DNA of 64,000 nucleotides from Haberlea rhodopensis (Eukaryota > Streptophyta > Magnoliopsida > Lamiales > Gesneriaceae): NCBI GenBank assembly GCA_907163345.1, contig CAJQUN010000003.1, forward strand, positions 28,969,879 through 29,033,878, read 5' to 3'. The stretch's first letter is position 1. The number at the start of each line of letters is the position of its first letter. The notes under the pieces are model-generated. The model made no database searches, was not told the origin of the DNA, and saw only the letters and a list, made by a program, of their open reading frames with translations. Positions 23,071 through 34,858 of the stretch are shown here, one piece after another. Both the position numbers and the translations under genes were made by a program.

Positions 23071-24589
23071 TGTAAGTAATCCTTAGAGCATACAACGCAG
23101 CGGAATAAAATTGTTAGATTACAAACCAGCAGATCTATACATAGGTTATCATATCGGATTAAGGTATACAAAGGTCTCACCCTTGTAGCGTGTTTGAGCC
23201 GATTCCACGGAGCTGCACCACGTCCAACGCCTTCTCCGAGTCACTAGCAAAACTTAACAAGTTTTGCCTCAACGGTATCCACACGATCAAATCGAACGAA
23301 GGAATAGTTTAAGAACAAGTTGCTAGACAAGTTCTTAAACCGGAACAAGAAACACACTTGATTCACAATCAAGAAGATGGCCCCAAAATCCTCTACCTCA
23401 CGTCGACTATATGGAAGTCGAGAGAGAGTAAGAGATGGCGGCCGTGTGTCTTGCTTGAGAGGTGGCCGAGAGCACCTTCAAATGGTGGCTAGGTTTTATG
23501 TCTTGGAATAAATTTCCTTAATCACCTTGTTAACCATTTATATATGATTTAAATTAAAGGCTTTCATAAAGCCTCATGGGCTTAAGCCCATGATTTAATT
23601 TAATCCTTATGATTATTAATTAAGACTCCTCTTAATTATTTAATTCATCCCATGAATTTAATTTCCCTTCTCGATTTAATCTTTTGTGCGACCCGATAGG
23701 ATCTTGTAATGTTGGCAGTGACATAAAATCTCATTTTATGTCGCAAGCAAAGAGCGGTGTCTAGCAACACATCAAGGCTACCCAAATTACAAGAATGTCA
23801 ATGACTCGACATAACCTTTAGAACTTGTGATAATATTAACCATGTAACTTAATCCCTTTGTCCTTTGTGTTTAGATTGAACACGAGTCATGGAATAGTCA
23901 TACTCGTATATCCAATCTTTATTTCTTGATCCCCAAGTAGAACTAGAATAAACGAATAAGCTCGATATCTCATATCGACTCATTCGAGCATGGCCATGCA
24001 TTTTAGTTCTCACTTGATCAAGGGCCTAACACATCTCCTGTTATATAGGAGGGACAAATCCTATCTCGATCAGTCAACATCCCTCTACATAATTCGTAGT
24101 GTATCCAATAGTCGCCTTTATAGTATACCATGTTACGGGTAACGTTTGACGATATCAAGATACATAACTCCTTATGTTGGGATCTGATGATCACAAGTCG
24201 TAAGGATTTCATACATTATTATCACTATGAGAATTGCATATGACGATCATATAACTATCCATGTTGCATTCTCATGGTGGGTCTGTCCAGTACATCGTTC
24301 TCTAACATGTACCCATGTGTTGATTTGATATCTCATATCAATGAACAATTCATCAATCAACACATACTAGTCTCTATGTATTATCATTATCCCAATTCAT
24401 GATAATACTTGACTAGGGACAATGTTTAAGAATAATACTATATTATTCTAGGGACATTAACTTATATATCAATTCATATTGCACAGATATTCGAATAATA
24501 TATACTAATGATTTGCCATTAATAAAATCATATTACATTGTATGTCATAAACAATCATCTAATGACTTGTCTTAGGGCATATCCCAACA
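23071..24589 (-). mobile_element. 5' LTR of element D
   Basis: 1,519 bp, nearly identical to 15978-17500. Differences seen: a missing G near 23120, an A/G near 23170, one T fewer in the T run near 23495, T/C near 23961, A/C near 24036, a missing TC near 24185 and G/T near 24498. Confidence 0.9.
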
Positions 24590-26219
24590 GATTGCTCAAC
24601 TCTGTGAAGGAAATGATCAAACCAAAGAAAACAAGCTTACTGTGGCTTTACAGAAGTTTGAGCATATCAAAATGATAAATGGAGAAACTCTCAACGAGTA
24701 CGATGAAAGAGTGACTGGAATAATTAATGAACTAAGCAGTCTGGGTAAGGAGTTACCCAACAGAGAAGTCACTCTCAAAGTAATGAGAGGTCTACCAAGA
24801 GAATGAGATGTCAAGACCATTGCTATGAGAGAATCGAAGGACATCAACAAGATAGATCTACATGATCTGTTTGCTGATTTAAAAGCCTATGAATTCGAAT
24901 TAGGCATTCGGGTTGAAGATGAACCAAATACCAGTCAACCAACCAAAGCTCTCACTGCATCGGAGTCTCTGCCTACTCCTACAGAAATGACTCCAGAAAA
25001 GATGTGTAATGATGCTATGGCAATGTTCGTAAAGAAATTTGGGAAATTCATGAAGAAGAATCAGAGACCTTATCAATCATATCCTCGGAGGCAGAATTCC
25101 AAAGGAAATTCAGAAGAAGAAGAGCGAGTATGCTTCAACTGCCTCAAACTAGGGCACTTCATTGCGGACTGTCCTAAACCCAAAAAGGATGATCACAAAA
25201 GAGGATCCAAGGATTACAGAAAATCCAAAGAAACCAGAAGATCATCCAAAAAGGACAGAGATCAAAAGGTTTTGATGGCAGAAGAAAGTAAGAGCAAATG
25301 GGCTGATTTTGAATCAGAATCAGAAGAGTTAACTAGCTCATCCAGCGAGAGTGAAGACGAGGAAGTCCACTGCTTAATGGCAAATGATGAAAATGAGGTA
25401 CATGAATCTAACCTATCTGAATTTACACATAGTGAACTTACCAATGCATTGCAGGACATGATCAATGAGTATCGGACGCTATATGAATCTTTTGAAAGCT
25501 ATAAGACTGAGCACACAATCCAAACTGAAAAGCATGAAAACAAGCTTGATTGTGAACAATCAAGGGAGTTGAACTGCTTAAGGGAAACAACCAGTCTCCT
25601 AGTGAAGGAAAGAGATGAAGCCAAGTATGCTTACCAGAAACTTAGCAAACTGGTTAGCACTTGGAATGCGTCGACTACCAGAAAGGATGAAATGCTTGAG
25701 TCTATAAGGCTTGCTGGTGATTTAACAGGCATAGGCTATAATAACAATGATGGCAGTTCATCTGGTAATGAACCTCAACTGTGTCTAACAAAAAGCAAGG
25801 TTCAATCAATGAACTTTGTAAGATCTAGCACAGTATATGATCCTTATGAACTGGTTAAAGAACCTGTTAAAGCAACACTCATCAAGGAACAGGCACAACA
25901 CAGAGGTATCGGTTATGTAGAACCACTCAAAGAGGCTAAACCGAGGCAAAAGTTCAGAAATGAACTTAAACCCACTGGTCGAGCAGCTAGAGAGGTTAAA
26001 CCCAACTGGTACTACAACTGTAAACCTGTCCAGAAGAGGTATATGCTAAATAACAGGAACTACAAACCAAAAGCACATGCATACACAGATTATCACACTT
26101 CACAGTCATCACCAATATTCATAAATGCACACACATTTCAGAACACACACCGACCTAAGTCATTCAGGGTCATACAAGTGTGGGTTCCAAAAGGACTAAT
26201 CCTACCTGGACCCAAGTAG
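24590..26219 (+). pseudogene. Gag of element E, part 2
   Basis: Resumes the gag frame after D. TGA at 24804-24806 stands where Trp is expected (GLPRE*DVKT). Then open to a TAG at 26217-26219. Contains the CCHC knuckle CFNCLKLGHFIADC (around 25134-25175), a Lys/Arg-rich basic stretch, a Ser/Glu-rich acidic stretch (ESESEELTSSSSESEDEE) and a VWVPKGL ending typical of Sirevirus gag. Confidence 0.85.
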
Positions 26220-26249
26220 GATTGGGTACCAATCATTCTATCGCTTTAA

Positions 26250-27518
26250 TTGCAGGAATCTAGAATGCATCCAGTTCGGAGCTCAGAATGGTTCCTGGAC
26301 AGCGGGCGCTCTAGACATATGACAGGGAATGCGAGCTTATTGTCTGAACTGGTGGACTCCACCGGACCCAGAATAACTTTTGGAGATAACGCGAAAGGTA
26401 GAACCGTGGGTAAGGGTAAGATTATCTACGGTAACATCATCATTAAAGATATTCTTTTAGTTGAAAATCTATGCTATAACTTGATTAGCATAAGTCAACT
26501 GTGCGACAATGGTCATTCCGTAGAATTCAATCAGCACTCATGCACAATTAAATTTATTGATGGCAGTATATTACTTGTAGGTAGAAGGCATGATAACACA
26601 TATAAAATTGATTGGAATCTTAATCAGCCTACCTCTTCTACTTGCTTAGCTGCCCTGAATTCTTCCAAAAATTGGCTTTGGCACAAACGGTTGAGTCACT
26701 TAAATTTTAAAACTATTGCTAGTCTGCGTAAACTTGATCTAGTTATTGGACTGCCCCAAATTGAGTTCTCAAAAGACAAGATCTGTGCAGCATGCCAACT
26801 TGGTAAGCAAATCAGATCCTCCTTTAAGAACAAAGGGAGTAAATCTTCTTCTCGGTGCCTAGAGTTGCTGCATATGGATCTGTTTGGTCCAATACCAGTA
26901 ACAAGTCTAGGGGGAATGAAGTATACCCTAGTGGTAATAGACGATTACACTCGTTTCACGTGGGTCTTGTTCCTAAGTGGCAAAGATCAGGCTACTCCAA
27001 AGCTGATCAAATTACTGAAAAGACTCCAAAATGAGAAATCGTGTGGGATAGATAGAATTCGCAGTGATAAAGGTACTGAGTTCACCAATCAATCACTCAA
27101 ATCATATCTAGATGACCTTGGTATTAAACACGAATACTCTGCAGCTAGAACTCCTCAACAAAACGGAGTTGCTGAGCGTAGGAACCGCACTTTGAAAGAA
27201 GCTGCGCGAACTATGCTCGCGGAATCAGAAATATCGCAGAGATTTTGGGCAGAAGCTGTCAACACAGCATGTTATACGCAGAACAGATCAATGATTAATA
27301 AGCGAGCAAATAAAACCCCTTATGAGATCTGGAATGGCAGTAAGCCAAATATTTCCTATTTCCATGTGTTTGGTTGCAAATGTTTTATTCACAACAATGG
27401 AAAGACTCATCTCACCGCTTTTGATGCCAAATCTGATGCTGGAATATTCCTTGGCTATTCTACAGTTAGTAAGGCATTCAGAGTATTTAATAATAGAACT
27501 CTTAATGTAGAAGAATAA
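26250..27518 (+). pseudogene. Protease-integrase of element E
   Basis: Same frame as gag but separated by TAG (26217) and TAA (26247), which look like decayed codons. Protease active-site region reads WFLDSGRSRHMTG, with Arg where Cys is usual. Integrase zinc region HKRLSHLNFKT...CAACQLGK, then HMDLFGPI, DDYTRF, RSDKGTEF and QQNGVAERRNRTL. Ends at a TAA (27516-27518) followed directly in frame by the RT segment. Confidence 0.88.
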
Positions 27519-29483
27519 GTGCATGTAAAATTTGATGAACCTACTGATTGTATACTATATGATATACAAATCAACAACTTGAGTAATCGACTGGAAAGCA
27601 CTTACATTGACGAAAATGTTGATGATGAGATTGATTACAGAAGCAGAACTGACTGCTCCTTAGAACCAGAAGTTCCTGAAGCTCAAGCAGAGGAGTCTGC
27701 TGGCCAACAAGCACTGCAACCAGCTACAAATGAAACAGTTGCATCTACCCCTGCTGCAGTAGAAGGAACTAATGAGAAAGATGAGTCAATCAGAACCTCT
27801 GATTTGCCTACTCACATCCAGTCAACTGAAGAACTCAACCCTCTTGGACCTTCGCTCCGGTGGAAGAAGGATCATCCACCTGAGCAGGTCATCGGTAACC
27901 CTCTTGCTCCTCTACGCACCAGAGGACAAATGATTAATGAATTTCTTCATGCTGCATTCATATCTCATATAGAACCTAAGAAGATTGATGAAGCTATATT
28001 AGACCCAAGTTGGGTAGAATCAATGCAGGAAGAACTAAATCAGTTTGAGCGAAACAAAGTATGGTATCTAGTACCACGACCACAGCTTCACACTGTAATT
28101 GGCACCAAATGGGTGTTTAGAAATAAATTAGACGAAAACGGTACAGTAATCAGAAATAAGGCAAGATTAGTTGCACAGGGCTACAGACAGGAAGAAGGCA
28201 TTGATTTCGATGAAACCTTTGCCCCTGTAGCTCGACTAGAAGCAATTCACATATTTCTTGCATTTGCTGCGTTTAAAGACTTTAAAGTCTATCAGATGGA
28301 TGTTAAGAGTGCATTTCTTAACGGCAAACTCCAGGAAGAAGTGTATCTTGAACAACCTCCTGGATTTGAAAACCATCAGCAGCCATCTCATGTTTTCCGT
28401 CTCAATAAAGCTTTGTATGGTCTAAAGCAAGCTCCCCGTGCCTGGTATGAAACTTTATCAAAATATTTGACAGAGCACAATTTTATTATTGGCACGGTGG
28501 ACAAGACCCTTTTTAAATTTACAAAGGGAGATCATACTCTGCTAGTTCAAATTTATGTTGATGATATTATCTTCGGAAGTACTAACTCAAAATTGTGCGA
28601 AAGATTCTCTAAAATTATGCAGGACCAATTTGAGATGAGCATGATGGGAGAACTATCATTTTTCTTAGGATTGCAAGTCAAGCAATCTAGTGAAGGAACC
28701 CTGATAAATCAGTCTAAATACACTAAAGAGCTACTGAAGAAATATGGAATGAGTACCAGCTCAGCTGCTGCTACACCAATGAGCTCATCTGCCAAACTCG
28801 ACTTGGATAATTCAGGAATACCAGTCGAAGTTACAATGTATCGAGGCATAATCGGATCTTTACTATATTTGACAGCCAGCCGACCAGATATTATGTTTGC
28901 AGTATGTATGTGCGCCCGGTTTCAAGCAAATCCCAAGCGGTCGCACTTCACTGCTGTTAAAAGGATCCTAAAATATTTGAAAGGCACTGAGAATGTCGGT
29001 CTATGGTATCCAAGAGACTCAACCTTCAATCTTATTGGATACTCAGATGCTGACTATGCTGGATGCAAAATTGACAGGAAAAGCACCAGTGGGTATTGTC
29101 AATTCCTTGGTGATCGATTGATATCATGGGGTTGCAAGAAACAGACATCCATTGCAACTTCCACTGCAGAGGCAGAGTACCTTGCTGCTGGAAGCTGCTG
29201 TGCTCAACTGCTCTGGATTCAGCAACAACTCAGAGACTATGGAATTGAGTCCACAGAGGCTCCTATTTTCTGTGACAATACGTCTGCCATTGCCATAACA
29301 TACAATCCAGTTCTTCATACTCGTACTAAACATATTGACATCCGTCATCATTTCATCAAAGATCATGTTATGAGAAAGAAATTCGGCTGGAGTATATTTC
29401 TACCGAACAACAGGCAGCAGACATTTTCACAAAACCCCTACCGGACGCTAAGCTTTCTTACTTTCGAAATATTCTTGGTTTAA
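27519..29483 (+). pseudogene. RT-RNase H of element E
   Basis: In frame with the preceding ORF. RT motifs: GTKWVFRNKLDE, YQMDVKSAFLNG, LYGLKQAPRAWY and YVDDIIFGSTN near residue 346. RNase H: GYSDADYAG near 509 and ATSTAEAEYLAAGSC near 547, HTRTKHIDIRHHF. A frameshift near 29385 garbles the last 35 codons; the lost end (LEYIST...AADIFTKPL) can be read in the next frame. Confidence 0.88.
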
Positions 29484-30028
29484 TTGAAATTACTTCTTGA
29501 TTATTTCGTTTGGGTAATGAATTCAGGGGGAATTAGTTAGTTTATGTGCATAAATTTAGGGGGAATTTCTGTTATAGTTCTATCATGGTTATTTAAGCTC
29601 AGCTGGTAATACAATGGTCAGCTGCAGTAGGTGTATCCGAACCAGTAGGATTCCACATCCAGTGGATGCTTTCCTACCAGTCGAACCCTACATACCAGCT
29701 GATGTTACCAAATATGCTTTGACAAAAATAACCCTCGATACTTATTAACCTAATGAACGTCGGAATTCAAAATTACTTTTGTGTAAAATAAATTATTTCA
29801 CTCCCGCCAAAATCCTGTCCTTTCAATTATTTGTTAAATCTTTTTAAATCGTTAGATGATCGCCACGTATCAATGTGTCCGCTCATCTACAGTACGACGT
29901 TACATATACTTCCATTTTTCACCGCCCTTATTTTCTCTACTCTTCATCTTCTCCAACAATTCACTGCAAATTATTTTTCTTCTTACAGAAAATTTTCCTC
30001 TAAGCAAGACTGCTGCTGTTCATCCAAA
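29484..30028 (+). promoter_or_regulatory. Spacer between pol and the extra ORF of E: purine tracts and a candidate splice acceptor
   Basis: Two TTCAGGGGGAATT / TTTAGGGGGAATT purine tracts (29522-29535 and 29557-29570) follow pol, as in Sireviruses with multiple polypurine tracts. A pyrimidine run ending TTCTTCTTACAG at 29988 looks like a splice acceptor 41 bases before the best ATG (30029) of the extra ORF, which would allow expression from a spliced subgenomic RNA. Both roles are inferred. Confidence 0.45.
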
Positions 30029-32554
30029 ATGTCAAAGAATATACAGCCAAGCTTCATCACCAATGTTGTTCACATCGATTTTCATTCTATATACTCATCA
30101 TCTGATGAGGAGACAAAGGAGTTGATACAAAGGCTGGACACCTCCGGACTACTGGTAATCCTGAGCCAGCCTCCCTCATTTTACAAGGACGAGCTACACG
30201 AGTTCTTTGCTACGGCCAAGATTGTGGATAACACCGTGGTGGCATCCGTATCTGGACAGTCGGTTACCATCACCCAATCTGAATTTGCCACACACCTGAG
30301 CCTTCCCTCCACCGGACTCACTGATTTTTCCACCATTCCAGCGGAACTAAGAGAAGAGATGCGTCTTACAGTGTCGGACTCTGCTCATCGCCTTCAACGT
30401 CCTCCTTTCAGGAAAGTATTAATGAAGAGCCATTATCGACAACTGGCAGACATCATCTCCAAGGGGCTTCTATGTAAAGCTGGATCATTTGATATGATCA
30501 CCCCTGAAAAGTTTGACGTTATGAGCGCAATATGCAAAGGATTGGAGATAAACTGGTCAGCTGTTTTATTTCAAACTCTGACTAGTCTAGTGGCCTCTGG
30601 CAAAGGTCAATCAGGGTTTGCTCTCCCTCTAAGCAGCCTGTTTGACAGCAAACACATTAGAACAGGGGCTTTCTCCAACCTTCATCCATGGAGACTCATC
30701 ACTAACAAGTATCTTCAGCTTCATCGCCAACGAAGTGGCAGAGAAGGCGGGGTGACAAAGCGTCGCTTGACTCAGGTAATCAGTGACTCTGAACAGACTG
30801 TCTCGGAATCTGCCGAGTCTTCTCCCCCTCCTCCCCCTCCTAAGAAGCCCAGAACACGAAAAGCTGCTCCTCTGGCCGCCCGACAGACAGACATTGCAGC
30901 CTCCGATACTATCTCCTCCGCCGGTCCTACAGACGTAAATCCTGATAGGGAACCCAGCCCTGCCATCCCTTCAACTGAGGAACCAACTGCTTCATTAGCC
31001 ATGGTGCCTGCTCCTTCAATGGTGCCAGTTGACACTCCGTCAGCACTGGTGAGCTCTCAGCAAGCACCAGGCTCTATAAGCTTCAGGACACCCAAGTCAT
31101 TATGTCCATACTGTCATCCCAAGACCACCCCTGCTGGAAAAGGAAAATCTCTTACGGCTCCAGTGTCCACTCCTGTTGCCTTCGAGATTCAAATGGTCAT
31201 GGATACAGTGGATGCCAAACTGAAACCTCAGCTGGAGATTTTTGATCGATGGGTAAAGGCCCGTATCAAGGTTCGATTAGATGATTTTGATCAAATTCTG
31301 GATCAGGCTAGGGCAGATGAGAACAAAATCCTAGCATATCTTCAAATCTCAGACCCTGAAACAAGCTTGAAGCTGCGAGATGTTTTTAGCCTGATGATCT
31401 ATGTGGGTGAACTTCAGGCCCTGGTTGAAACCCGCCTTCAACAATTTAACGGTAATTCAGGAACAGCGAATCATGATAGAGCTGTTCTAAATGCTCTTGG
31501 ACCCAAGCTCGAAATGGTTGAGCTTGCTCTTCATGATATTCGCATATCCACTGGGATTCACTCTTGCTCCATTGCTGAAACTGTTGCCAGCCCTGATCAG
31601 CCGGATCTACAAACGGTCATTGCAAATTTGGAAATTGTCCCCTCTTCTGTGGAGCTCACTTCTACTGCTCTGGAGACCACTCCCACTGGAGCAGAGGCCC
31701 CACCATCTACTCCCAGCTCTCATAATGATCAACAGCCCCAACCAATGGTTGTTGATCATACAACTGTAGATGCAGTCATACAGACAGTGGTGCAGCAGGT
31801 TACTATATCCTCTGCCAATCCTGAACCCAGTGAGTCTTCACACTCAAATGATCACACCCAGTCGTCTGCTGCTGCGGTTGATCAACCCACTACTACTTTG
31901 GCTGCTCCACAAAATGAAGAAACTGCCATTTTGGCTGTAACTATCTCAGATTCTACAGCGGCACCAATTGTTGAAGCTCCTATGTTGCCCTCCACTGCAG
32001 TTGAAGATGCTCATCTCAGCGCTCTTGTCCCTACTACTGATACTCCACTGATTGCTGCAGATCCATCCATGGTTCAAGAGCTTTCTGAAGATTTTTTTGT
32101 CTTTACAAACCCTCTGGACGAGCCTCCGAACATTGCTGCACAGCTAGCCAATCTCTCCACTGCTATATCAGCACTAGCAAGCGATGTTCATAAACTTAAG
32201 CAGGAAGAGCGAACTGCAACTCTCATTCTAGGCACCCATCAGCAGCACACGGACTCTCAATTCCAGCAAGTCTACCGGGACTTAGGTAGTCTAACGACTA
32301 CTGTCACCAGACTTCAAACCTTTGCTGAGAATGCAGTGGCGGATGCTTTTACTAGAATTGGCCAGGCGCGTCTTCAGATCACTCAAAATAATGAATCTCT
32401 TCATGCTGCCACCTCAATGGCTCTTGGAGAAAAGATTGACGACGCCAAGAAAATCTTGACCGATCAGTTGGCCACCATGCAGGCAGCATTTGCTTCTCAA
32501 ATTCAAGATATATGCAACAGCCTGCCTGCCTGCAATAATTCGCAGACTACCTGA
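30029..32554 (+). CDS. Long extra ORF of Sirevirus E, unknown function
   Basis: The frame is open from 29831, but the ATG at 30029 (MSKNIQPSFITNVV) is the better start; the earlier part reads like leader. About 842 residues. Three parts: a compact N-terminal domain of about 260 residues (LHEFFATAKIV, EFATHLSLPSTGL, KAGSFDMITPEKFDVM, INWSAVLFQTL), a low-complexity Pro/Ser/Thr-rich middle starting with a PPPPPPKKPRTRK basic patch that could act in nuclear import, and a C-terminal helical, coiled-coil-like region (LANLSTAISALASDVHKLKQ...). No signal peptide or membrane anchor in this start, so not a classic envelope. I recall similar N-terminal domains in retroelement-derived predicted proteins of Lamiales. 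A frameshift near 32535 probably removes a basic tail, readable to 32729 in another frame. It has no internal stop although gag and pol of E have several. Confidence 0.8.
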   Translation: MSKNIQPSFITNVVHIDFHSIYSSSDEETKELIQRLDTSGLLVILSQPPSFYKDELHEFFATAKIVDNTVVASVSGQSVTITQSEFATHLSLPSTGLTDFSTIPAELREEMRLTVSDSAHRLQRPPFRKVLMKSHYRQLADIISKGLLCKAGSFDMITPEKFDVMSAICKGLEINWSAVLFQTLTSLVASGKGQSGFALPLSSLFDSKHIRTGAFSNLHPWRLITNKYLQLHRQRSGREGGVTKRRLTQVISDSEQTVSESAESSPPPPPPKKPRTRKAAPLAARQTDIAASDTISSAGPTDVNPDREPSPAIPSTEEPTASLAMVPAPSMVPVDTPSALVSSQQAPGSISFRTPKSLCPYCHPKTTPAGKGKSLTAPVSTPVAFEIQMVMDTVDAKLKPQLEIFDRWVKARIKVRLDDFDQILDQARADENKILAYLQISDPETSLKLRDVFSLMIYVGELQALVETRLQQFNGNSGTANHDRAVLNALGPKLEMVELALHDIRISTGIHSCSIAETVASPDQPDLQTVIANLEIVPSSVELTSTALETTPTGAEAPPSTPSSHNDQQPQPMVVDHTTVDAVIQTVVQQVTISSANPEPSESSHSNDHTQSSAAAVDQPTTTLAAPQNEETAILAVTISDSTAAPIVEAPMLPSTAVEDAHLSALVPTTDTPLIAADPSMVQELSEDFFVFTNPLDEPPNIAAQLANLSTAISALASDVHKLKQEERTATLILGTHQQHTDSQFQQVYRDLGSLTTTVTRLQTFAENAVADAFTRIGQARLQITQNNESLHAATSMALGEKIDDAKKILTDQLATMQAAFASQIQDICNSLPACNNSQTT

Positions 32555-32729
32555 ACCCAGTCGAACTGCTCCCTCCACACAGCGGGCTTCTAGTTCAACT
32601 GCTCGTTCATCCCCTGCAACTGGAGCACTCACTCAGTCCAGACCAACTGCTCAACCAAGATCTCGGAGTCCACGCCAACCGCCTGCCGAAAAACGCGACT
32701 ATTCCAAACATTGGTTCGGGCGCAAATAG
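32535..32729 (+). pseudogene. Displaced C-terminal tail of the extra ORF
   Basis: In the next frame: a Ser/Pro/Arg-rich stretch (PSRTAPSTQRASSSTARSS, RSRSPRQPPAEKRDYSK) that ends HWFGRK and a stop. It directly overlaps the end of the main ORF, so a one-base indel or programmed shift near 32535 is the likely link. Confidence 0.5.
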
Positions 32730-33530
32730 TATCGTTTTCTGACTCCTTCTTAATTACCCTTATCTATTTACTGTTTTAAATTGACTGTCTCTTTGCATTC
32801 ACTATTCAACCTAAATGCATTCACACTTATAGCAACCTTGTTTTTCCTATAAATAACGGTTATTGTTTGCTCACATAACACACATTCACTCAACATGATT
32901 ACTTTCAAGCTATTCAAAATTCCCTGGTTTTCTGTTAGATCTTATTCTGCTTCATGGGTTTATTACTTATCTAAATCAACCCCTCATGGGTTGATTACTT
33001 ATCTAACCCGGCTCCCTTAAGCTTCAGCGTTTGGATCCTGTTCTGATGCTCCTCATCAGTCAGGACCTGCTCACAGGGGATGAATGGGTGCTGATGACAA
33101 AAAGGGGGAAGACAGAGATAGACTATTCTCATTAGGTGAATCCATGAACCATGGAAGCTGCCTGATGAATATACGTATGACTCTTCCCGACCTTCTCTCT
33201 GAAACAAGGTGGATCGAACTCTTTCTCCCTGCACCAGGTGGATCGAAGCTCTCCGGTCTACTTTGTTTATTTAAAGAGAAATTTGTCATGTATCAGCTAT
33301 TTTGTGTAAAAACAGATTTGTTTTAGATTCTATTCAAAGTGTAAGAATTCATCTTAAATAAAGATGAATCTCTCTAAATTGTCCAGTTTGATTACAACTT
33401 GTAATCTGCTTATATTTAATGAAAATTTCTTTTCAATTATGTCTTCAAGTATTTTCAGGATTCTCATCTTAGGTACTCAAGTAGAAAATCAATTACTGCT
33501 TAGTTTTGTCATCACCAAAAAGGGGGAAAT
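32730..33530 (+). other. Non-coding 3' region of E with TATA-like box and purine tracts
   Basis: TATAAATA at 32848-32855 is followed some 40 bases later by a leader-like CACATAACACACATTCACTCAAC and an ATG with a short frame only. Purine tracts ACAAAAAGGGGGAAGAC (about 33096-33112) and CACCAAAAAGGGGGAAAT (about 33513-33530); the second abuts the 3' LTR and is the expected plus-strand primer. Confidence 0.5.
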
Positions 33531-34853
33531 TGTTGGGAAAATGATTTCTAAGTTTTGGTGATTACAAACATCAACCGGACAATACATCAACCGGGTGAAG
33601 ACATCAACTGGATTGACATCAACCGGACAATACATCAACCGGATAAGACATCAACCGGATGAAGACATCAACTGGATAAGACATCAACTGGATGGACATC
33701 AACCGGACAATACATCAACCGGGTGAAGACATCAACTGGATGGACATCAACCGGACAATACATCAACCGGATGAAGACATCAACCGGATGAAGACATCAA
33801 CTGGATAAGACATCAACTGGATGGACATCAACCGGACAAGACATCAACCGGGTGAAGACATCAACCGGGTGAAGACATCAACCGTACAAGCTATAAACCG
33901 GATAAACTTAAACTGGATGGACATCTACTGGACAACTATCAACTGAATAGTCTCTCACTGAACAAGGACATCAACTGGTCATAAGAGGATGAACGACCAG
34001 TTGAACAAAGAAAACCAGCAGAAGTCTAAGCTTCCAGTTAGAACACTAAATAACGAGACAAAATCAGTACAACATTCTCTGACAAAGGTACAACAGAGCG
34101 GCGCACCCTGCTATATCTCCGCCACCATTACCGTCAGAGTGAAAAGAGCCGTTGCTTAGACAAAATAGGAAAGAAGACAATATGATTTTGGAAAGCTAAT
34201 CTCTTCCATATACAGAAAAGCTACCGTTGGACAACCAAACCTATAAATACGTCCAAGCAGAGAATGAAGAGGTGCTGAGCAATTTTCAACTAAGAGATAT
34301 ACTTCAAAGCAAACAAGAAAGTCATACTACTGATATTCCAAACGTTCAGCAAAGAGCAGACAAACAGCAAAACTGAATCTGTGATAGATTATCTTCAATT
34401 GAAGTCTGCTGCTCAAAAACTCTCAAAGCTAGAAAGTTTATTCTGTAAAGAGTGTTATAGAATCCATTGTAACCAAAAGTTAAGAAGAGTGTGATTGCTA
34501 GGAGTTTAGGCCAAGTGTGTTAGTGCCTAAGAAGGTTGTATACTGTAAAGTGTAAACCAAGTCTTCTAGTGAATCCTTCCTGCAAAGGAAGAAGGGGAGA
34601 TGTAGAAGCGTTGTGCTTCGAACTTCCAGAAACAACTCTCGTGTTATTTGTTTATTGCTTTATTACTTCAGTTTTATTCCTCACAAGTTCTGTAGACGTC
34701 TTCCGCACTATAATAAGTGTCTACTGACTTGCCTGATATTGAGAAGCAACTGTAATACTTAACAGTTTACAGTTAACCAGAAAAGAAATCGAAATTGTAT
34801 CTAGTGTTTATTCAACCCCCCCCCCCCTTCTAAACACTACCCCGATCCTATCA
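33531..34853 (+). mobile_element. 3' LTR of element E
   Basis: 1,323 bp, TGTTGGGAAAATG...GATCCTATCA. Minisatellite at about 33561-33905, TATA box 34242-34249, and a C run near 34818 longer than in the 5' LTR. Confidence 0.9.
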
Positions 34854-34858
34854 AAATG

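Larger units (their letters stand above)
15978..24589 (-). mobile_element. Element D: Copia, youngest insertion, RNase H deleted
   Basis: LTRs 15978-17500 and 23071-24589, target duplication GATTG (15973-15977 and 24590-24594), PBS tRNA-iMet 23069-23058. Minus orientation, so the right LTR is the 5' one. By eye the LTRs differ at only about seven positions (roughly four substitutions and three small indels). Same family as B. Broken by one frameshift in RT and a deletion of RNase H. Confidence 0.92.
14253..34853 (+). mobile_element. Element E: Sirevirus (Copia) with long extra ORF, interrupted by D
   Basis: LTRs 14253-15585 and 33531-34853, target duplication AAATG (14248-14252 and 34854-34858), PBS tRNA-iMet 15588-15599. 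Order: gag (split by D), protease-integrase, RT-RNase H, then a long non-pol ORF and purine tracts before the 3' LTR. The pol order, long LTRs, extra 3' ORF and repeated GGGGGA tracts match the Sirevirus/SIRE lineage. Several stops and frameshifts, and the protease motif reads DSGR. About 12 kb without D. Confidence 0.9.

Noticed and set aside
29831..30028. Hydrophobic N-terminal extension of the extra ORF in E as a signal peptide
   Set aside because: It depends on an upstream start in leader-like sequence. A better ATG lies at 30029, and a likely splice acceptor falls between the two.
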